From Rotaria sp. Silwood1 (lineage: Eukaryota; Rotifera; Eurotatoria; Philodinida; Philodinidae): a stretch of 64,000 nt of DNA. The stretch spans positions 615,774 to 679,773 of the forward strand of contig CAJNOP010000039.1 of the NCBI GenBank assembly GCA_905250075.1, written 5' to 3'. The first letter of the stretch is position 1. Every line of letters starts with the position of its first letter. The notes under the pieces are model-generated. The model did not search any database. It saw only the letters and a list, made by a program, of their open reading frames with translations, and was not told where the DNA came from. The position numbers were made by a program, and so were the translations under genes. Of the stretch, positions 46,395-57,832 are shown in pieces.

Positions 46395-48946
46395 ATGCTC
46401 CAAATCAAACAAGACTCTTCCTTTTCACACTCACACCCAGGACAACAATACGTGCCATTGAAACAACTGAACGTCGAAGCATATATAAAATCGTTTGCTG
46501 CCGATGTAACAATCAAACAAATTTTTCGTAATGATGAGACACAACTGATCGAAGCAGTGTATTGTTTTCCAATAGAAGAACAAGCAGCTATCTATTCATT
46601 TGTTGCTCAAATTGATGATCGAGAAATTATTGCACAATTGAAAGAAAAAAAAGAAGCACAACGAGAATACAACGATGCTCTTGAATATGGTTATGGTGCA
46701 TATTTACTTGAACAAGATGAAAAATCTCAAGATAATTTTATAATCAATGTTGGTGCACTACCAGCTGGTAAAGAATGTCACATTTATATATCGTACGTCT
46801 CCGAACTGGATCTTGTTCAAAATGGAAGTCGGATACGATTTGTTGTTCCAACGACTATTGCACCTCGATACGATCCAAATGAAGGTGGAATCGTTTCACC
46901 AGGTGGTACCACGTCAAAATATGTTTCAACAACTCTATACACAATTGAATTTTGCTGTCGGATAGAGAAAACCAATGTCTCTCGAGTTAGTTCGACATCT
47001 CATCCTATCCAGATTGAAGTCGACCAAGAGAATGTCTATGTCATCGAATTTGCTCAAAAAAACACACATCTAGATCGAGATATCTTACTAGATATTGAGT
47101 TAGCTAGCAATCGTTCAAATACCATTATTGCGGTGGAACCAGGTGCTGTTATGGTTTCATTTACACCAACTGAAGAAGATTGTCAACATGCGATGAACAA
47201 TGTAGAGACGACCAATGAATTTATTTTTGTTATCGACTGTAGTGGATCGATGGAAGATGAGAATAAGATTGGATTAGCACGTGAAGCAATGTTGCTCTTT
47301 CTCAAGAGTCTTCCGCTAAATTGTCACTTTAATATCATTCGATTCGGATCAACTCATCAGGCATTATTCAACGATATAACTGCCATTTACAATGAAAAAA
47401 ATGTTCAAAAAGCAGAACAGCTTATCAATCAGTTATGGGCAAATATGGGTGGCACTGAATTGGTTAGTCTTAACGCTTATATCTTAAAACAGCTGATTCT
47501 CTGTCTCTATTATAGTTACAACCACTTCTGTGGTTAGAAGAACATCCTGCACAAACAGGTCGTTCGAGACAAATATTTCTGTTGACAGATGGAGAAATTT
47601 CAAATGTCAACGAAGTACTCGATCTATGTCGCTCGATGGCTACTTCTACACGGATCTTTTCATTTGGTTTGGGTCATTCACCAAGTCGTTCACTAGTCAA
47701 AGGTCTTGCTCGAGCAACAAATGGACGTTTTGTTTTTATTCCACCTAACAGTAATGTTGACGTTCATATTGGTAAACAGTTACAAAAAGCTCTGCAATCT
47801 TGTATAACAAACATACAAGTGGAATGGAAACTCGGTACTACTGTTATGACTGCTCCAACAAACATACCACCAGTCTATGTTAATGATCGTCTGATTGTTT
47901 ATGCACTTGCCAATGATCCAATGTTTGTCTTTAATGACAAATCGAGTGTCGAATTACGCAACGATCAAATTCGATTAGGCCAAGTGAAAATTGATTGTAT
48001 ACCGAATGTGAACATGAATGGAATCATTGCTCGACTCGCTGCCAAAGCACTCATTCTCGAATTGCAACATTCGAAATCGCCGTTATCGATTGAGAAGAGA
48101 AAATTAGAATTGCTACTGAGTTGTTTTGGGAAAACTCGTCCATCGCCAACACTAACCACGACAACCGACGAGAAAAGAATGACAAAGAAATCCATTATTG
48201 ATCTTTCACTAAAATATCAGATTTTAAGTCCACACACTGCTTTTATTGGTGTTGAAAAACGAATGAATGGCAGCAATGCCGATATGGTCTTGCGTGAAGT
48301 ACCAATTCAAATATCAGCCGATGATCAACATTTACAGGAACCGTTTTGTATGAATCGTAGTTTGTGTAGTATGCCATATAAGATGGTGTTACATCATGCA
48401 ACGTCATTGCAAAACCAGAAGAGGCCTATGGAGATTGGTTTACCTCAGTATGGTAAGATGAAATTTTATGCTTTTGCATCGATATCTCAAGTAAATTTAT
48501 TTTCAGAATATTCCATGGATAAATCTCTTGACTTTAATCTACAGGACGACAATTCATCGCATCGCGTTTGCGACAGAGTTCTCTCTAGCAATATTTCACT
48601 CCCGCAGGATCGCTTTACAAGAGTCAAAGATGAAGTATGGCCTATAGACGATGAAAATATTGTTCGCTACTTGATCAACAAACAAAAATTTGATGGTTTA
48701 TGGGATTTGGATGCGAACGACATAGAACTCTTGACTGGAAAACCATTGACAAGTTTTACACCATTCAACAATAAACAAATTCTTATTTCGGCCATTATTA
48801 TTGTTGTACTTGAAACGCGTTTTGCCACAATGTCGATTATGTGGCATGGTACAGTGCAAAAAGCTCGCAAACATCTTTTCGATTTACTTGGCAAAGATGC
48901 CAAAGAGCTTGAATTGTTACTAGAGAACATTCGTCAACAATTTTGA
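46395..48946 (+). CDS. VIT and VWA domain protein, VWA5A type (832 aa, 2 exons)
   Basis: Exons 46395-47462 and 47516-48946 join in phase 0. The N-terminal VIT domain covers about residues 10-135 (LKQLNVEAYIKSFAADVTIK, AVYCFPIEEQAAIYSF). The VWA domain begins near 275 (EFIFVIDCSGSM). Its metal-binding site is complete: DCSGSM at 281-286, the Thr in GGTEL next to the splice junction, and the Asp in LLTDGE. This layout matches VWA5A and the inter-alpha-trypsin heavy-chain group. No signal peptide is visible, which favours an intracellular VWA5A-like protein. The C-terminus holds a vault-PARP-like segment (KFDGLWDLDANDIELL). A 54-base in-frame stretch bounded by GTAAGA and TTTCAG at about 48451-48504 could be an optional intron. 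Confidence 0.9.
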
Positions 48947-50310
48947 AAAATGTTTACTGACGATTAAGCATGACTGTTTAACTTACTATTATCATTTATC
49001 TGTAGAGCTAGAAAACGAATAAAGACTTTCGTTAACCTCATTTGAATAGTATTATTATCATCATTGATCAAAATCTAAAGATTGTCCCAGTAGCTCCATA
49101 TACCTGCTCTACGATTTCTTTTGAAGACGTTAATAAACCAAAACAATAAGTTTTCTCCGAGAAAAATCTAAAATGCAACTAGATCTTAAATAGAAACATA
49201 CTATAGCCATGGAGTTGTTTTTGTATAGCCTTTCCAATACATCCATTCAGTACACTATAACGTGTTACACATATAAAACTTGAATGTTGAATTTAATTAC
49301 TCAAAAACTAAAAAGAATTTGTTCTCGTAACTGATCTTTATATATTTGTGTCGCGTCGTAGGACTCGTATTAGTTTTATACTCGTCTCTGTTTACATAGT
49401 ACAGTCTATCTTGATTTTATGCTTAGATAGTACTGAACAGGACGTAAATCTAAACGGATCCGAAAATTATGAACATTATTTTTATCGTTTCTGACTAACA
49501 TGACAAACCGAATAAACACTCCTCAAGAGCCTTACTGAAGTGTTGCTCAGGAATAGTTTAAATGCGTATTAAATATTATAGTATTTATATTGTTTAATTT
49601 AGTTTTAATTCATCTAGTCTTTCTGAGTTTAGTTATTTATAAATCCATTTTTATAGATTGTTACTTAGCGGATAAACAACATTAAATCAATTGAACTATA
49701 ATGACATATATATGCAATAAAACATTGAAAATTGTCACAAATTTGTGTCGTTTCTAATACATAAAGTATATCAAATTCATTACTATTTTTTTTTTTTTTA
49801 TAAAGTATTACTTCAGGATTCAGAATATTGTTTTAGTGATTCGAATATAATGAAGGCTATACTCAATTCATAATTGAATGCAAGAATTTCCAATAACCAA
49901 AGGACACAATATAACGATAGAATCTATTTTGAGAACGATCTCTATTGCATTTATGTAAAGAAAAAAAAACTAGTAAGAGAAAAAATATTTTCAATGTTTA
50001 CATAAAACGTTTTAAATTCAAGAAAAACATAAATTTTTTTTTGATTATGTCAGACATTAGTATCTTCTGATGACATTGGTAATAGTTAATTTCTTATCCA
50101 TTCTTATACTGAATAATACCCACGAATTGCGTTTGTTTATCTTCGCATATAAATGCACTGAGACGATTACTACATGCTATTTTTTTTTTCGATGTTCTAT
50201 ACAATATATCACCTAGTAGAAGGAAGAAAAACTAACAGTTGGCCTAGTTTTTTCTTCTATTTTTGTATTCTTCTACATTTATTGTCAAGACTTATTTACG
50301 CATTATCAAA
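48947..50310. other. Intergenic spacer
   Basis: AT-rich, with no supported gene or repeat. Confidence 0.5.
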
Positions 50311-51663
50311 ATGCAACAAGGACAAGAACGCAAAAAGGTGGATATAATGAGTGATTCTAACATATCTATGTTAATAAAAATCTCATTGAACGAAGATCTT
50401 CAAGTGCAACGAACTCGCCAAATTCTCTCCATCATACTTTGTGCTTGTATTGTGAGTTCTATTTTTTATTCACTGTAAATATTCAGCTAGATAAATCAAA
50501 GTATTTTCGAGTACAGATCTAAGATAATGAGCAATAACAGAAAAGATTTGTTCGAATTAATCGAACGTATTCTTCATGTGCAAATATGAACAAGAAACTT
50601 AACTCGTTGCATGCTAATCACAGTATATTCAAAGAATCTATTTTTCATTAATATTATTTATTAATCTATTAGTGTTTGTGTATACTCGAAGCAATTAGTA
50701 TGATTTTTGGAAATAGCAGCAATGCTTGTTTAATTAAAACTGGACCTGTAGCGGAGCTTGTTGAATTTCTTAGTTTAATTATTGCTTACAGTTTTGGATT
50801 ATTCGTGGCTCGTCGATATTATGAAACTGGTTTACGAATAGTATGTATTTGTCTCTTGTTTTTCTTTTTCTTTTATATTTGCAATTCTTATAAAAATATT
50901 TAAACTAAATCGATTTTGTTTTAACTTCAACAATAGATTTTATTTTTACTTAAATAACTTTTTAGAATTTCACTTCTATTAACTAAACCTCATCAACTAA
51001 TGAGTCAAATCTTTTTTCAAACTAAATATCTTACATAGAAGCAAACATGAGTATTGATGGATTTAACTATTCTATCCATATTGTATCTAAGATCTTATAA
51101 ACAAAAAAACGAAATGAAACAATTAGTTAATCTCATTTCGAATAGAACATAATTGGGAAACAAATCTTCATATGCATGTTTCCTTTTCTTTTCTGATGGA
51201 TATTTTTGTTTCTTAAAAAGCTTTAAATAAAAACTATTTTTATACATAGTGAAATAGATAAAACAACATTTTGGATTAATTCTCTGTGAATAAAATCTTT
51301 TAATTAAAACTTACATTTTCACTTTCGAATTATAGTTTGCTTCGCTGATCGTACTTGAAATGGTTATGATTAGTATTGGTATTATAATTGTAGTTCTTAT
51401 AATTTTTGGTGCCATACCTCGAACTGCACCAAACTCAACGGCTTATAGAGAGCATGATAGTCTCATGATTCGTACGCAAATTGGTGCTTTTTATTGTGCC
51501 TTTGTATACATTGTAACTTTTATTCTTGATGTAAATATTTTATTTCATTTATTTCTATTGATGTTATACTTCTTTTACTTTATAGATTATCATTGTAAAA
51601 TTTGCTTTCAAATTGGCCAAGCTTATTGCTGTTGAAAGATCTTCGACCATGCCACAAATATAA
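50311..51663 (+). CDS. Four-TM membrane protein of unknown function (193 aa, 4 exons)
   Basis: Exons 50311-50451, 50673-50840, 51336-51530 and 51586-51663 join in phase 0 throughout and end at TAA. The N-terminus is cytosolic in character (MQQGQERKKVDIMSDS). Four hydrophobic segments follow: ILSIILCACI into CLCILEAISMIFG, FLSLIIAYSFGLFVA, VMISIGIIIVVLIIFG, and GAFYCAFVYIVTFILDII. The loop after TM2 carries RRYYETGLRI. The C-terminus is short (ERSSTMPQI). Topology and length recall small tetraspan proteins, but the Cys signature of tetraspanins is absent. The family is not recognised. Intron phases are all 0. Confidence 0.7.
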
Positions 51664-52105
51664 TTTTACTTTTTTACTCTAACTTATACTCATGCTAACT
51701 TGTATTCAGTTATTTTGTTCTTGCTCAGAAATTTGAAAATAAATATCAAACATGTTTTATTTATCAATAATTTATCGAATGCAAGAATTACTTATAATAT
51801 CAAATAATGCCATATGACAAATATAAGTTTCAGACAATTACTAAATAGACCAAAAGAGGTAAAGACGATGGATCAGTGAACAGAAAGTTGATCGTTCTAG
51901 GGTGTAGGTGTGCGTATCGTGTTTGACATACTTTATTTCTCTATCTATACCCTCTTTGAACTTTTCTTCAAGTGTCACTTTATGTATTATGATATTCCTA
52001 TTTCGTAGTTCCTTCTTTGATTTTTTATTAATAATCCAGATAAACTCGAGTTTCGACAAGCAGTGAAAAAACTACAACAAACATTTCTTTTCAACGAAAG
52101 TATTA
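51664..52105. other. Spacer up to the ATTA-flanked element
   Basis: No gene seen. A short GGTGTAGGTGTGCG run at about 51901-51914 is telomere-like but isolated. Confidence 0.45.
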
Positions 52106-52966
52106 CGGCTTGTCCAAACGTAACGCTGTTACGTTTTTGACACACTCTTCTTCAACTATCTCGAAAAGTTTAAGAGTTAGGATGTTCGCTCAAACGTCAT
52201 TCGACGCAGCTTATCGAACTTTATTTATCGTATAAAAATGGCCTTTTTTGACTGAAGTCTCAGGCATCTAGAAAGGTTTTAGCATGGCGTAACGCTGTTA
52301 CATAAAAGGACCCTTTTTTTCCAGTGCCGCCAAGAAAACTCTAAATTCTTGCGAAACCATTTCTTCAAATGTAATGCTCCGAGAGTCATTTTTGTAGAGC
52401 ATTGAATAGGCTTTCAGGCAGTAAAAAAGATTTTCTCTAAAACATTTTTGCTCAGATAAAAAATGCAAAAAACAAACGTAACGCTGTTACACAGTTTTTT
52501 GTTGACCAATTTTGAGGCACTTAATGTACTCAGAATGACTTGATTTTTATAAATGTTACTGTTTTCTATGTAGACAATCCCCTGTGCAAAAATGAGATTG
52601 ATACATCGATCTGAGAGCTCATAAACTGAGCAGGAAGTTCGGAATTATATCGAAGTCTCCAATTTGTTCTAAACTGCCAAAGTCAAAACTAAATAGACCA
52701 TTTTGTAGAGAATTTAATTCTGCATCGAATGGTATGTCTCTTGACCTTTGTTGAAAAAATTTCTTGGTTAAAAAATCCAAAATACAGTTTTTGAAAACTT
52801 TAAAATCCAGTTTTCGATCTCAAAATCTGATTTTTATACAAAATTAATACCAAATTCGTAATCAGCGTAAAAAACTGCATCTAGTACCCCACTGAGATCT
52901 GTCCAACTCGGAAAAGAATTTTTTCAAAACTTGATCAGCGAAGTGTCGCGTTACGCGGACAAGCCG
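52106..52966. mobile_element. 861-bp inverted-repeat element with GTAACGCTGTTAC iterons
   Basis: The left end CGGCTTGTCC and the right end GGACAAGCCG are exact inverses, and the similarity extends into CGTAACGC / GCGTTACGCG. The 4-base direct repeat ATTA flanks it (52102-52105, 52967-52970). Inside, the near-palindrome GTAACGCTGTTAC occurs three times, at 52120-52132, 52289-52301 and 52478-52490. No transposase frame is present. The superfamily is not assigned. Confidence 0.78.
52120..52490. repeat. Three spaced copies of GTAACGCTGTTAC
   Basis: Identical 13-base dyads start at 52120, 52289 and 52478. Spacings are 169 and 189 bases. The half-sites GTAAC and GTTAC are inverse around CGC/CTG-type centres, as in a protein-binding dyad. 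Confidence 0.8.
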
Positions 52967-53198
52967 ATTACTCAAGCATTGTACTTTGGAAAAAAATCTC
53001 GAATATATTGTACTTTGCGGAAACCCTATCGTTGAAAAGGAAAACATCCCTAGCAGAGCCATCGAAACGTTTCTTCGATGATTCTTTCCTCACCGGAACT
53101 AGGTTTTTAGCAAAGTGTGGCATACTCAGAATCGTATCTTTCCGAAACGAAGAGATTATTCTCATTTAACAGAGTAGAATAACTGGCTATAATGAACA

Positions 53199-54357
53199 TC
53201 AGAAATCAATTGAAAGTTTTACTACAATGAAAGTCATATCAACGTAATTATGTTCATAAAAATAATTTTGTATTATTTGAATCAAAATAATTACGATCAT
53301 CAGAAGATAAGATATTATCATTGTTTGATATATCGGTACGGTATTCTTCATTTGCATAGTATTATTGCTGCTAGCATCTGTACAAACTTCGACTGATAGG
53401 CCATAGAGTTCTGCACTATTAAGGCCATTGAAATCAGTGCTTCCACCAGCCACTAAAACTTTTCCATTTGTTAACACAAATGCGGTGTGAAACCACCGTT
53501 TAGTACTCAAACTCATGATTTTTTTCTATAATTCTGTTAATGGATCATATAATTCTACACCCAAAAAGGCCACCATTATGCATTCCACCAACAACTAACA
53601 CTTTTCCATTTTTTTAATACAGATACAGTGTAAGAAACTCGTGCATTATTCATGCTGCCAGTTTTTTTCCATGACCCACTGAGACCATTTTCACCACTAA
53701 CTAATAGTGTTCCATTGGCTAAACCAGATGCAGTGTACCAAAATCGTGCATCGCTCAAACTGCTAGTTTCTGTCCATAATTCCGTTGATGGATCGTACAA
53801 TTCTGTACTAGAAAGGTGACCATCATTTAATCCACCAACAGGTAGCACTTTACCATTAGTTAATACAGATGCAATGTGAGCATGTCGTGCAATATTCATG
53901 CTACCAGTTTTTGCCCATGACCATTTTGATGGATCATATAAGCGTGCACTATTTAAAGAACCATTTGGACCACTTCCACCAGCAATTAACACTCTTCCAT
54001 TGGCTAATACAGATGCAGAGTGCAAATTTTGTGCCGTACTCATATGCCCAGTACTTGTCCACGATCCAGTTGATGAATCATACAACTCTGCACTCGCTAA
54101 CATATACTCCCTATTTTGTCCACCAGCAAATAGCACGCTTCCATCAGTCAACATAGAAACTGCGTGAAACAGTCGCGGACTAATAATATTGCCACTAACC
54201 GTCCAAACTTCTATAGATGGATCATACAGTTCTACATCAACAGAATCTAAACGATCATCCAACACTCCATCATGAACTAAAATTATTTCATTTGTTAGCA
54301 TAAATGCAGTATGACCAGATCGTGCAGTACTCACGTTGCTTATGCACAACCAACCTG
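53199..54357 (-). pseudogene. Kelch-repeat protein gene, frameshifted, 5' end not seen
   Basis: The minus-strand product has at least five kelch-type blades with the bacterial-style core GKVLVAGG..LNSAELYDPST: MLTDGSVLFAGGQNREYM, SVLANGRVLIAGGSGPNGSL, SVLTNGKVLPVGGLNDGHLS and others. Kelch blades form a beta-propeller. The first visible exon begins after an acceptor (TTTTCAG) at 54357, so earlier exons are missing. A T-run near 53610 shifts the frame. A further shift and an in-frame TAG near 53529 separate the last blade (53516-53199), which ends in a membrane segment (MIISYLLMIVIILIQII). Sequencing error is possible for the homopolymer but not likely for all lesions. A telomere-like fold-back lies 55 bases upstream. 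Confidence 0.82.
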
Positions 54358-54412
54358 AAAAGAAGCATCAATGTGCGAGATAGGTGATTTCTACGTAAAA
54401 TCTACGCATAAT

Positions 54413-54513
54413 GGTGTGAGTGTGAGGTGGAGGTGTCGTTGGGTATGTGCGTGTCGGTGTAAATGAAGCAAAGAATCACACCTACATCCAACAAGACTCA
54501 CACTCACATCCAA
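54413..54513. repeat. Telomere-like fold-back 2
   Basis: The GT arm 54413-54461 (GTGTGAGTGTGAGGTGG..) and CA arm 54475-54513 (CACACCTACATCC..ACTCACACTCACATCC) lie either side of a roughly 14-base spacer. The tract is adjacent to the broken kelch gene and about 100 bases from the assembly gap. Confidence 0.7.
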
Positions 54514-54609
54514 ATCCTCCTACTTTTCTTAAGATAGATTACAGGCTCGTTTTAAATAGAACATAATCCTTACTTATTTCATCTTTTCTTATAACTAACA
54601 AGATCATCA

Positions 54610-54709
54610 NNNNNNNNNNNNNNNNNNNNNNNNNNNNNNNNNNNNNNNNNNNNNNNNNNNNNNNNNNNNNNNNNNNNNNNNNNNNNNNNNNNNNNNNNNN
54701 NNNNNNNNN
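54610..54709. other. Assembly gap (100 N)
   Basis: Exactly 100 N bases, the usual placeholder for a gap of unknown size. Continuity between the kelch gene and sequence to the right is not guaranteed. Confidence 0.98.
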
Positions 54710-55458
54710 TATGCATACTATGACGTGTTGTAATTCATACTGCATTTTCTCCGATGGATGTTGAAACATATTGATATCAACACTCTACGTGACGTTCAAG
54801 TAATTTTTCTAATTCAAAAAAGAAATATCGCCAAGATTATCAAAAAGAACAGAAATGGAGCCTAAATGAATTTTGTAATTAAAAATTTGATTCTTTCTGT
54901 TAAACCATACTAGAATTCTCCTGAAAAATATTTGCACGAATAGGAAAAGCAGATGTATCATAATTTTAACTCTTATTTAGTTGAAGCCTATATAAAAACC
55001 TATATCAAGATAAATAATACAAATAAACTTGTGAAAATGAATTTATATGAAAAGAAAGAGAAAATGCAGTAGTAATAATCAATATTAATTTAATTTATTC
55101 AAATCGAAAAGACAATATGTATCTCATATTAAGTAGAATTCTTGATCATTTTCAGCTGTTAACGTTGTTGAAATAAGGTTATCTGCAGTACCATTGGAAA
55201 CATACACGAAAAACATCAATTCCTTTTGAAATGCCAGTCATAACCAAAAATATCAATATATAAATGAAAATGAAAATTCAAGTTTTATGTGACTGCCAAC
55301 AAATGAAATAAGTATCAACTAAAGTAACTTGTGGAAAATGAATTTATGTGAAAAACGAAAAAAAAATTATATTGTTATTGAACTTGAATAAATTAATATT
55401 GGTTAGTATTACTCCATATTCTCTTTTTCGTTTTTCATATAAATTCAATTTCTCAAGT

Positions 55459-55526
55459 TAGGGTATGGGTGGATATGGCTCTGAGTATGGTTGTTACTGG
55501 AGACTTTTCAACATCCACACCCATAA
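55459..55526. repeat. Telomere-like fold-back 3 (short)
   Basis: The GT arm AGGGTATGGGTGGATATGG faces the CA arm ACATCCACACCCAT. The arms are short and degenerate, around a spacer of about 25 bases. Confidence 0.55.
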
Positions 55527-56520
55527 ATGCAAATGAACAGGTAAAATAAACTTGTTGCTTTTTGGTCAAAATCAGATTTGATAAAATTAAAGTTTTTCCA
55601 CTTAAAGTGATCGTCACACGTATTCGTTCACTTACATCTCTTCTAGTAATTTTTTTCTCAAGGTCAAATTTATTGATGCATAACTTTAAAAAAATGCTTT
55701 TATCAGATACATACGAAATCTTTTTCAGGATTTTCAAACGATGGAATTGAAGTGAAATAATTATCAATGCTCCGCATGCACATCAAATATGTTAATAGAA
55801 TAGTTCTTAATAATAGATAGACCTTTTTTGCAGACTAGACAAATAGTAAAGCAGAATTTACTAGTGGTCCTTATTCATTCATTTCCTTTGTTTTTGTACT
55901 TTATTGATTTTACTACTTCGTTAACATAAGCCACATCAATTTATGTTACCATAGGCTTTGATGAAATCTGAACAATTTTGACTTTTATTTATCAGCAACA
56001 TTTTGGTTCAGCTTATTCTTTTGTCTGACAGTAACATGAAGAATTTCGTGTATTCATTCACATTACACGTTCACACAAACACTTAGGAATCTAACAAATT
56101 GTTGCTAAGCGACAATGTATGTCTCACACTCGAAAGATGATTGAGTTCATCCTGACGACCTTTAATGAATAGGCTAAGAGAGAATATGAAAAAAAGACTC
56201 TATCTGTAAGAGAATTCATTTTTTAACTGATGGATTGGAGGGCAGAAATTTGTCTTTACTAAAGTTTCCTATAATAAATTGAAGTATTTATTAAGAAGTT
56301 TCCCAACGATTTGATTAACGTCATTTTTATCATTCATTTAACTCTTTGAGGACAGAATTAGTTTTTAATTGAAAAGCAGTTCTTCAATCCATTTAATTTT
56401 GTTTGGCTCAAAATGGCTACATAAAAGACTTATGATAATACATCAAGAGAAAAAGAGTAAATGTCATAAGATCGGTGTATAGTAGCAGAGAGAAAGAAAA
56501 ACAACTGAGAAGGATTTTTA

Positions 56521-56622
56521 TGACAGAAAGTAAGAGAAAAAATACGTGTAGGATGTGGGTGTGGATGAGAATTAGGATACTATAAACCAACACCCACACT
56601 CACATCCACACCCTCTTCTGTC
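56521..56622. repeat. Telomere-like fold-back 4 with outer inverted repeat
   Basis: The GT arm 56546-56570 (GTGTAGGATGTGGGTGTGG) pairs with the CA arm 56589-56613 (ACACCCACACTCACATCC). The tract is enclosed by TGACAGAA at 56521 and its inverse TTCTGTCA at 56615-56622, so the palindrome extends beyond the telomere-like sequence. Confidence 0.7.
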
Positions 56623-56880
56623 AGTATTCTAACATTTATTCTCATTTATTATTAATTGATTAAATGTTTCGAATATGATTTATGTGAAAAATAAAACTGA
56701 TCTTCGTCTATATTATTTTGCTTATGTCAGATTATCAAGAATGTTGATAATTGGTTCGTCTTTATAATTTTTAAGTGGGCATGATAAGCCATCATTTTTC
56801 TTTTTTCATATCCAAGTTGCTGGGTCAAAAATTCTCATTTCTTTTTCATTCATTTTTTAAACATGGATATGGCGTGTTGC

Positions 56881-57378
56881 TCAATTACATGTTTGTATGA
56901 ATACATATTGAGATCCTTTTGTACCTCTTACATGATCGCATACGTATGTATCTAGTTGAGCACTTAAACTTTTTATTGAGTGTTTATATCGCGTTGTACC
57001 AGCTTTCATAAATAGAATTATATTCAGCTGTAATGCTCTATCGAAATCATGATGAACAACTTGATCAAACATTTCTTTTAATAAGTCTGACGTTGGAAAA
57101 TGCGATACAGGACTAGAAGCATCATATAGATGTTTTTCACGATATTAAAATAGATTCCTGGCTATGATCGCTGCAACAATTGCATTTGTTGGACGTTCTC
57201 GTGTAAAGAATGATAATTCTTCATCCAGTACATCGATCATATGACTACTTGGCTGTTGCTTAATTAAAAACTGACAAAGAATTGTGTGGAACAAATTCTT
57301 TTGCAAGTAGTTTAGCACGTAAAAGAACATCTATTTCATTCTCCCTTAGAGTAATTTCATATTCGTTTTTACTAGCCA
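56881..57378 (-). pseudogene. Eroded gene of unknown family
   Basis: Minus-strand coding-like sequence starts at an ATG near 57378 (MASKNEYEITLRENE). It is broken by a frameshift near 57285 and an in-frame stop near 57146, and continues to a TAA/TGA region at 56881. Recognisable stretches are IDVLDEELSFFTRERP, NAIVAAIIARNLF, FDQVVHHDFDRALQLN and LSAQLDTYVCDHVRGTKGSQ. Together they look like a former protein of about 165 residues or more. The family is not recognised. Two independent lesions favour a pseudogene over sequencing error. Confidence 0.55.
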
Positions 57379-57435
57379 TGTGACACAAGTAAAAATAGAA
57401 TGGATATAAGAGAGACGTAAGTACCTGCATTTATA

Positions 57436-57830
57436 CCGGGTGTCCCAAAATATTTGCAACATGCTGTATTTTGCGTATATCTCATCATGAATAAAGGATA
57501 AAAAGCTTGTTTTTTTTTCCAAAGATGCACCGTGAAAAGCTTTACAAAATCTGTGTGAGTGAATTTCTACTGCGAAATAGAAAAGATCTTCCAAACATTT
57601 TTCTTATTTTAAATACGTTAGAAACTAACATGAATCTGTAGGTGTCTCATGCTGACTATAGGAAAAATCATCAGAACATGAGAGTAGAGATTTGTTTCGA
57701 CATTTTTTTTGTAGAGCTTTTCACAGTGCATCTTTTGAAAAAAGGACTAAGCTTCTATCCCTTATTCATGATGAGATAGATGCAAAATATAGCATGTTAC
57801 AAACATTTTGGGACACCCGGTATAGCTTAT
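57436..57830. mobile_element. Palindromic mariner-type element, 395 bp
   Basis: The ends CCGGGTGTCCCAAAATATTTG and the inverse of CAAACATTTTGGGACACCCGG are flanked by TA at 57434-57435 and 57831-57832. The arms are long and nearly inverse along most of the element. Both arms contain the AAAGATGCACCGTGAAAAGC motif, or its inverse, that is shared with the element at 28108-29073. No transposase is encoded. It lies 55 bases from the eroded gene. Confidence 0.9.
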
Positions 57831-57832
57831 CA

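Larger units (their letters stand above)
54710..56880. other. Gene-poor stretch with two telomere-like fold-backs
   Basis: No gene is supported. The stretch contains the fold-backs at 55459-55526 and 56546-56613. Open frames at 55453-55767 arise across the first of these. Confidence 0.5.
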
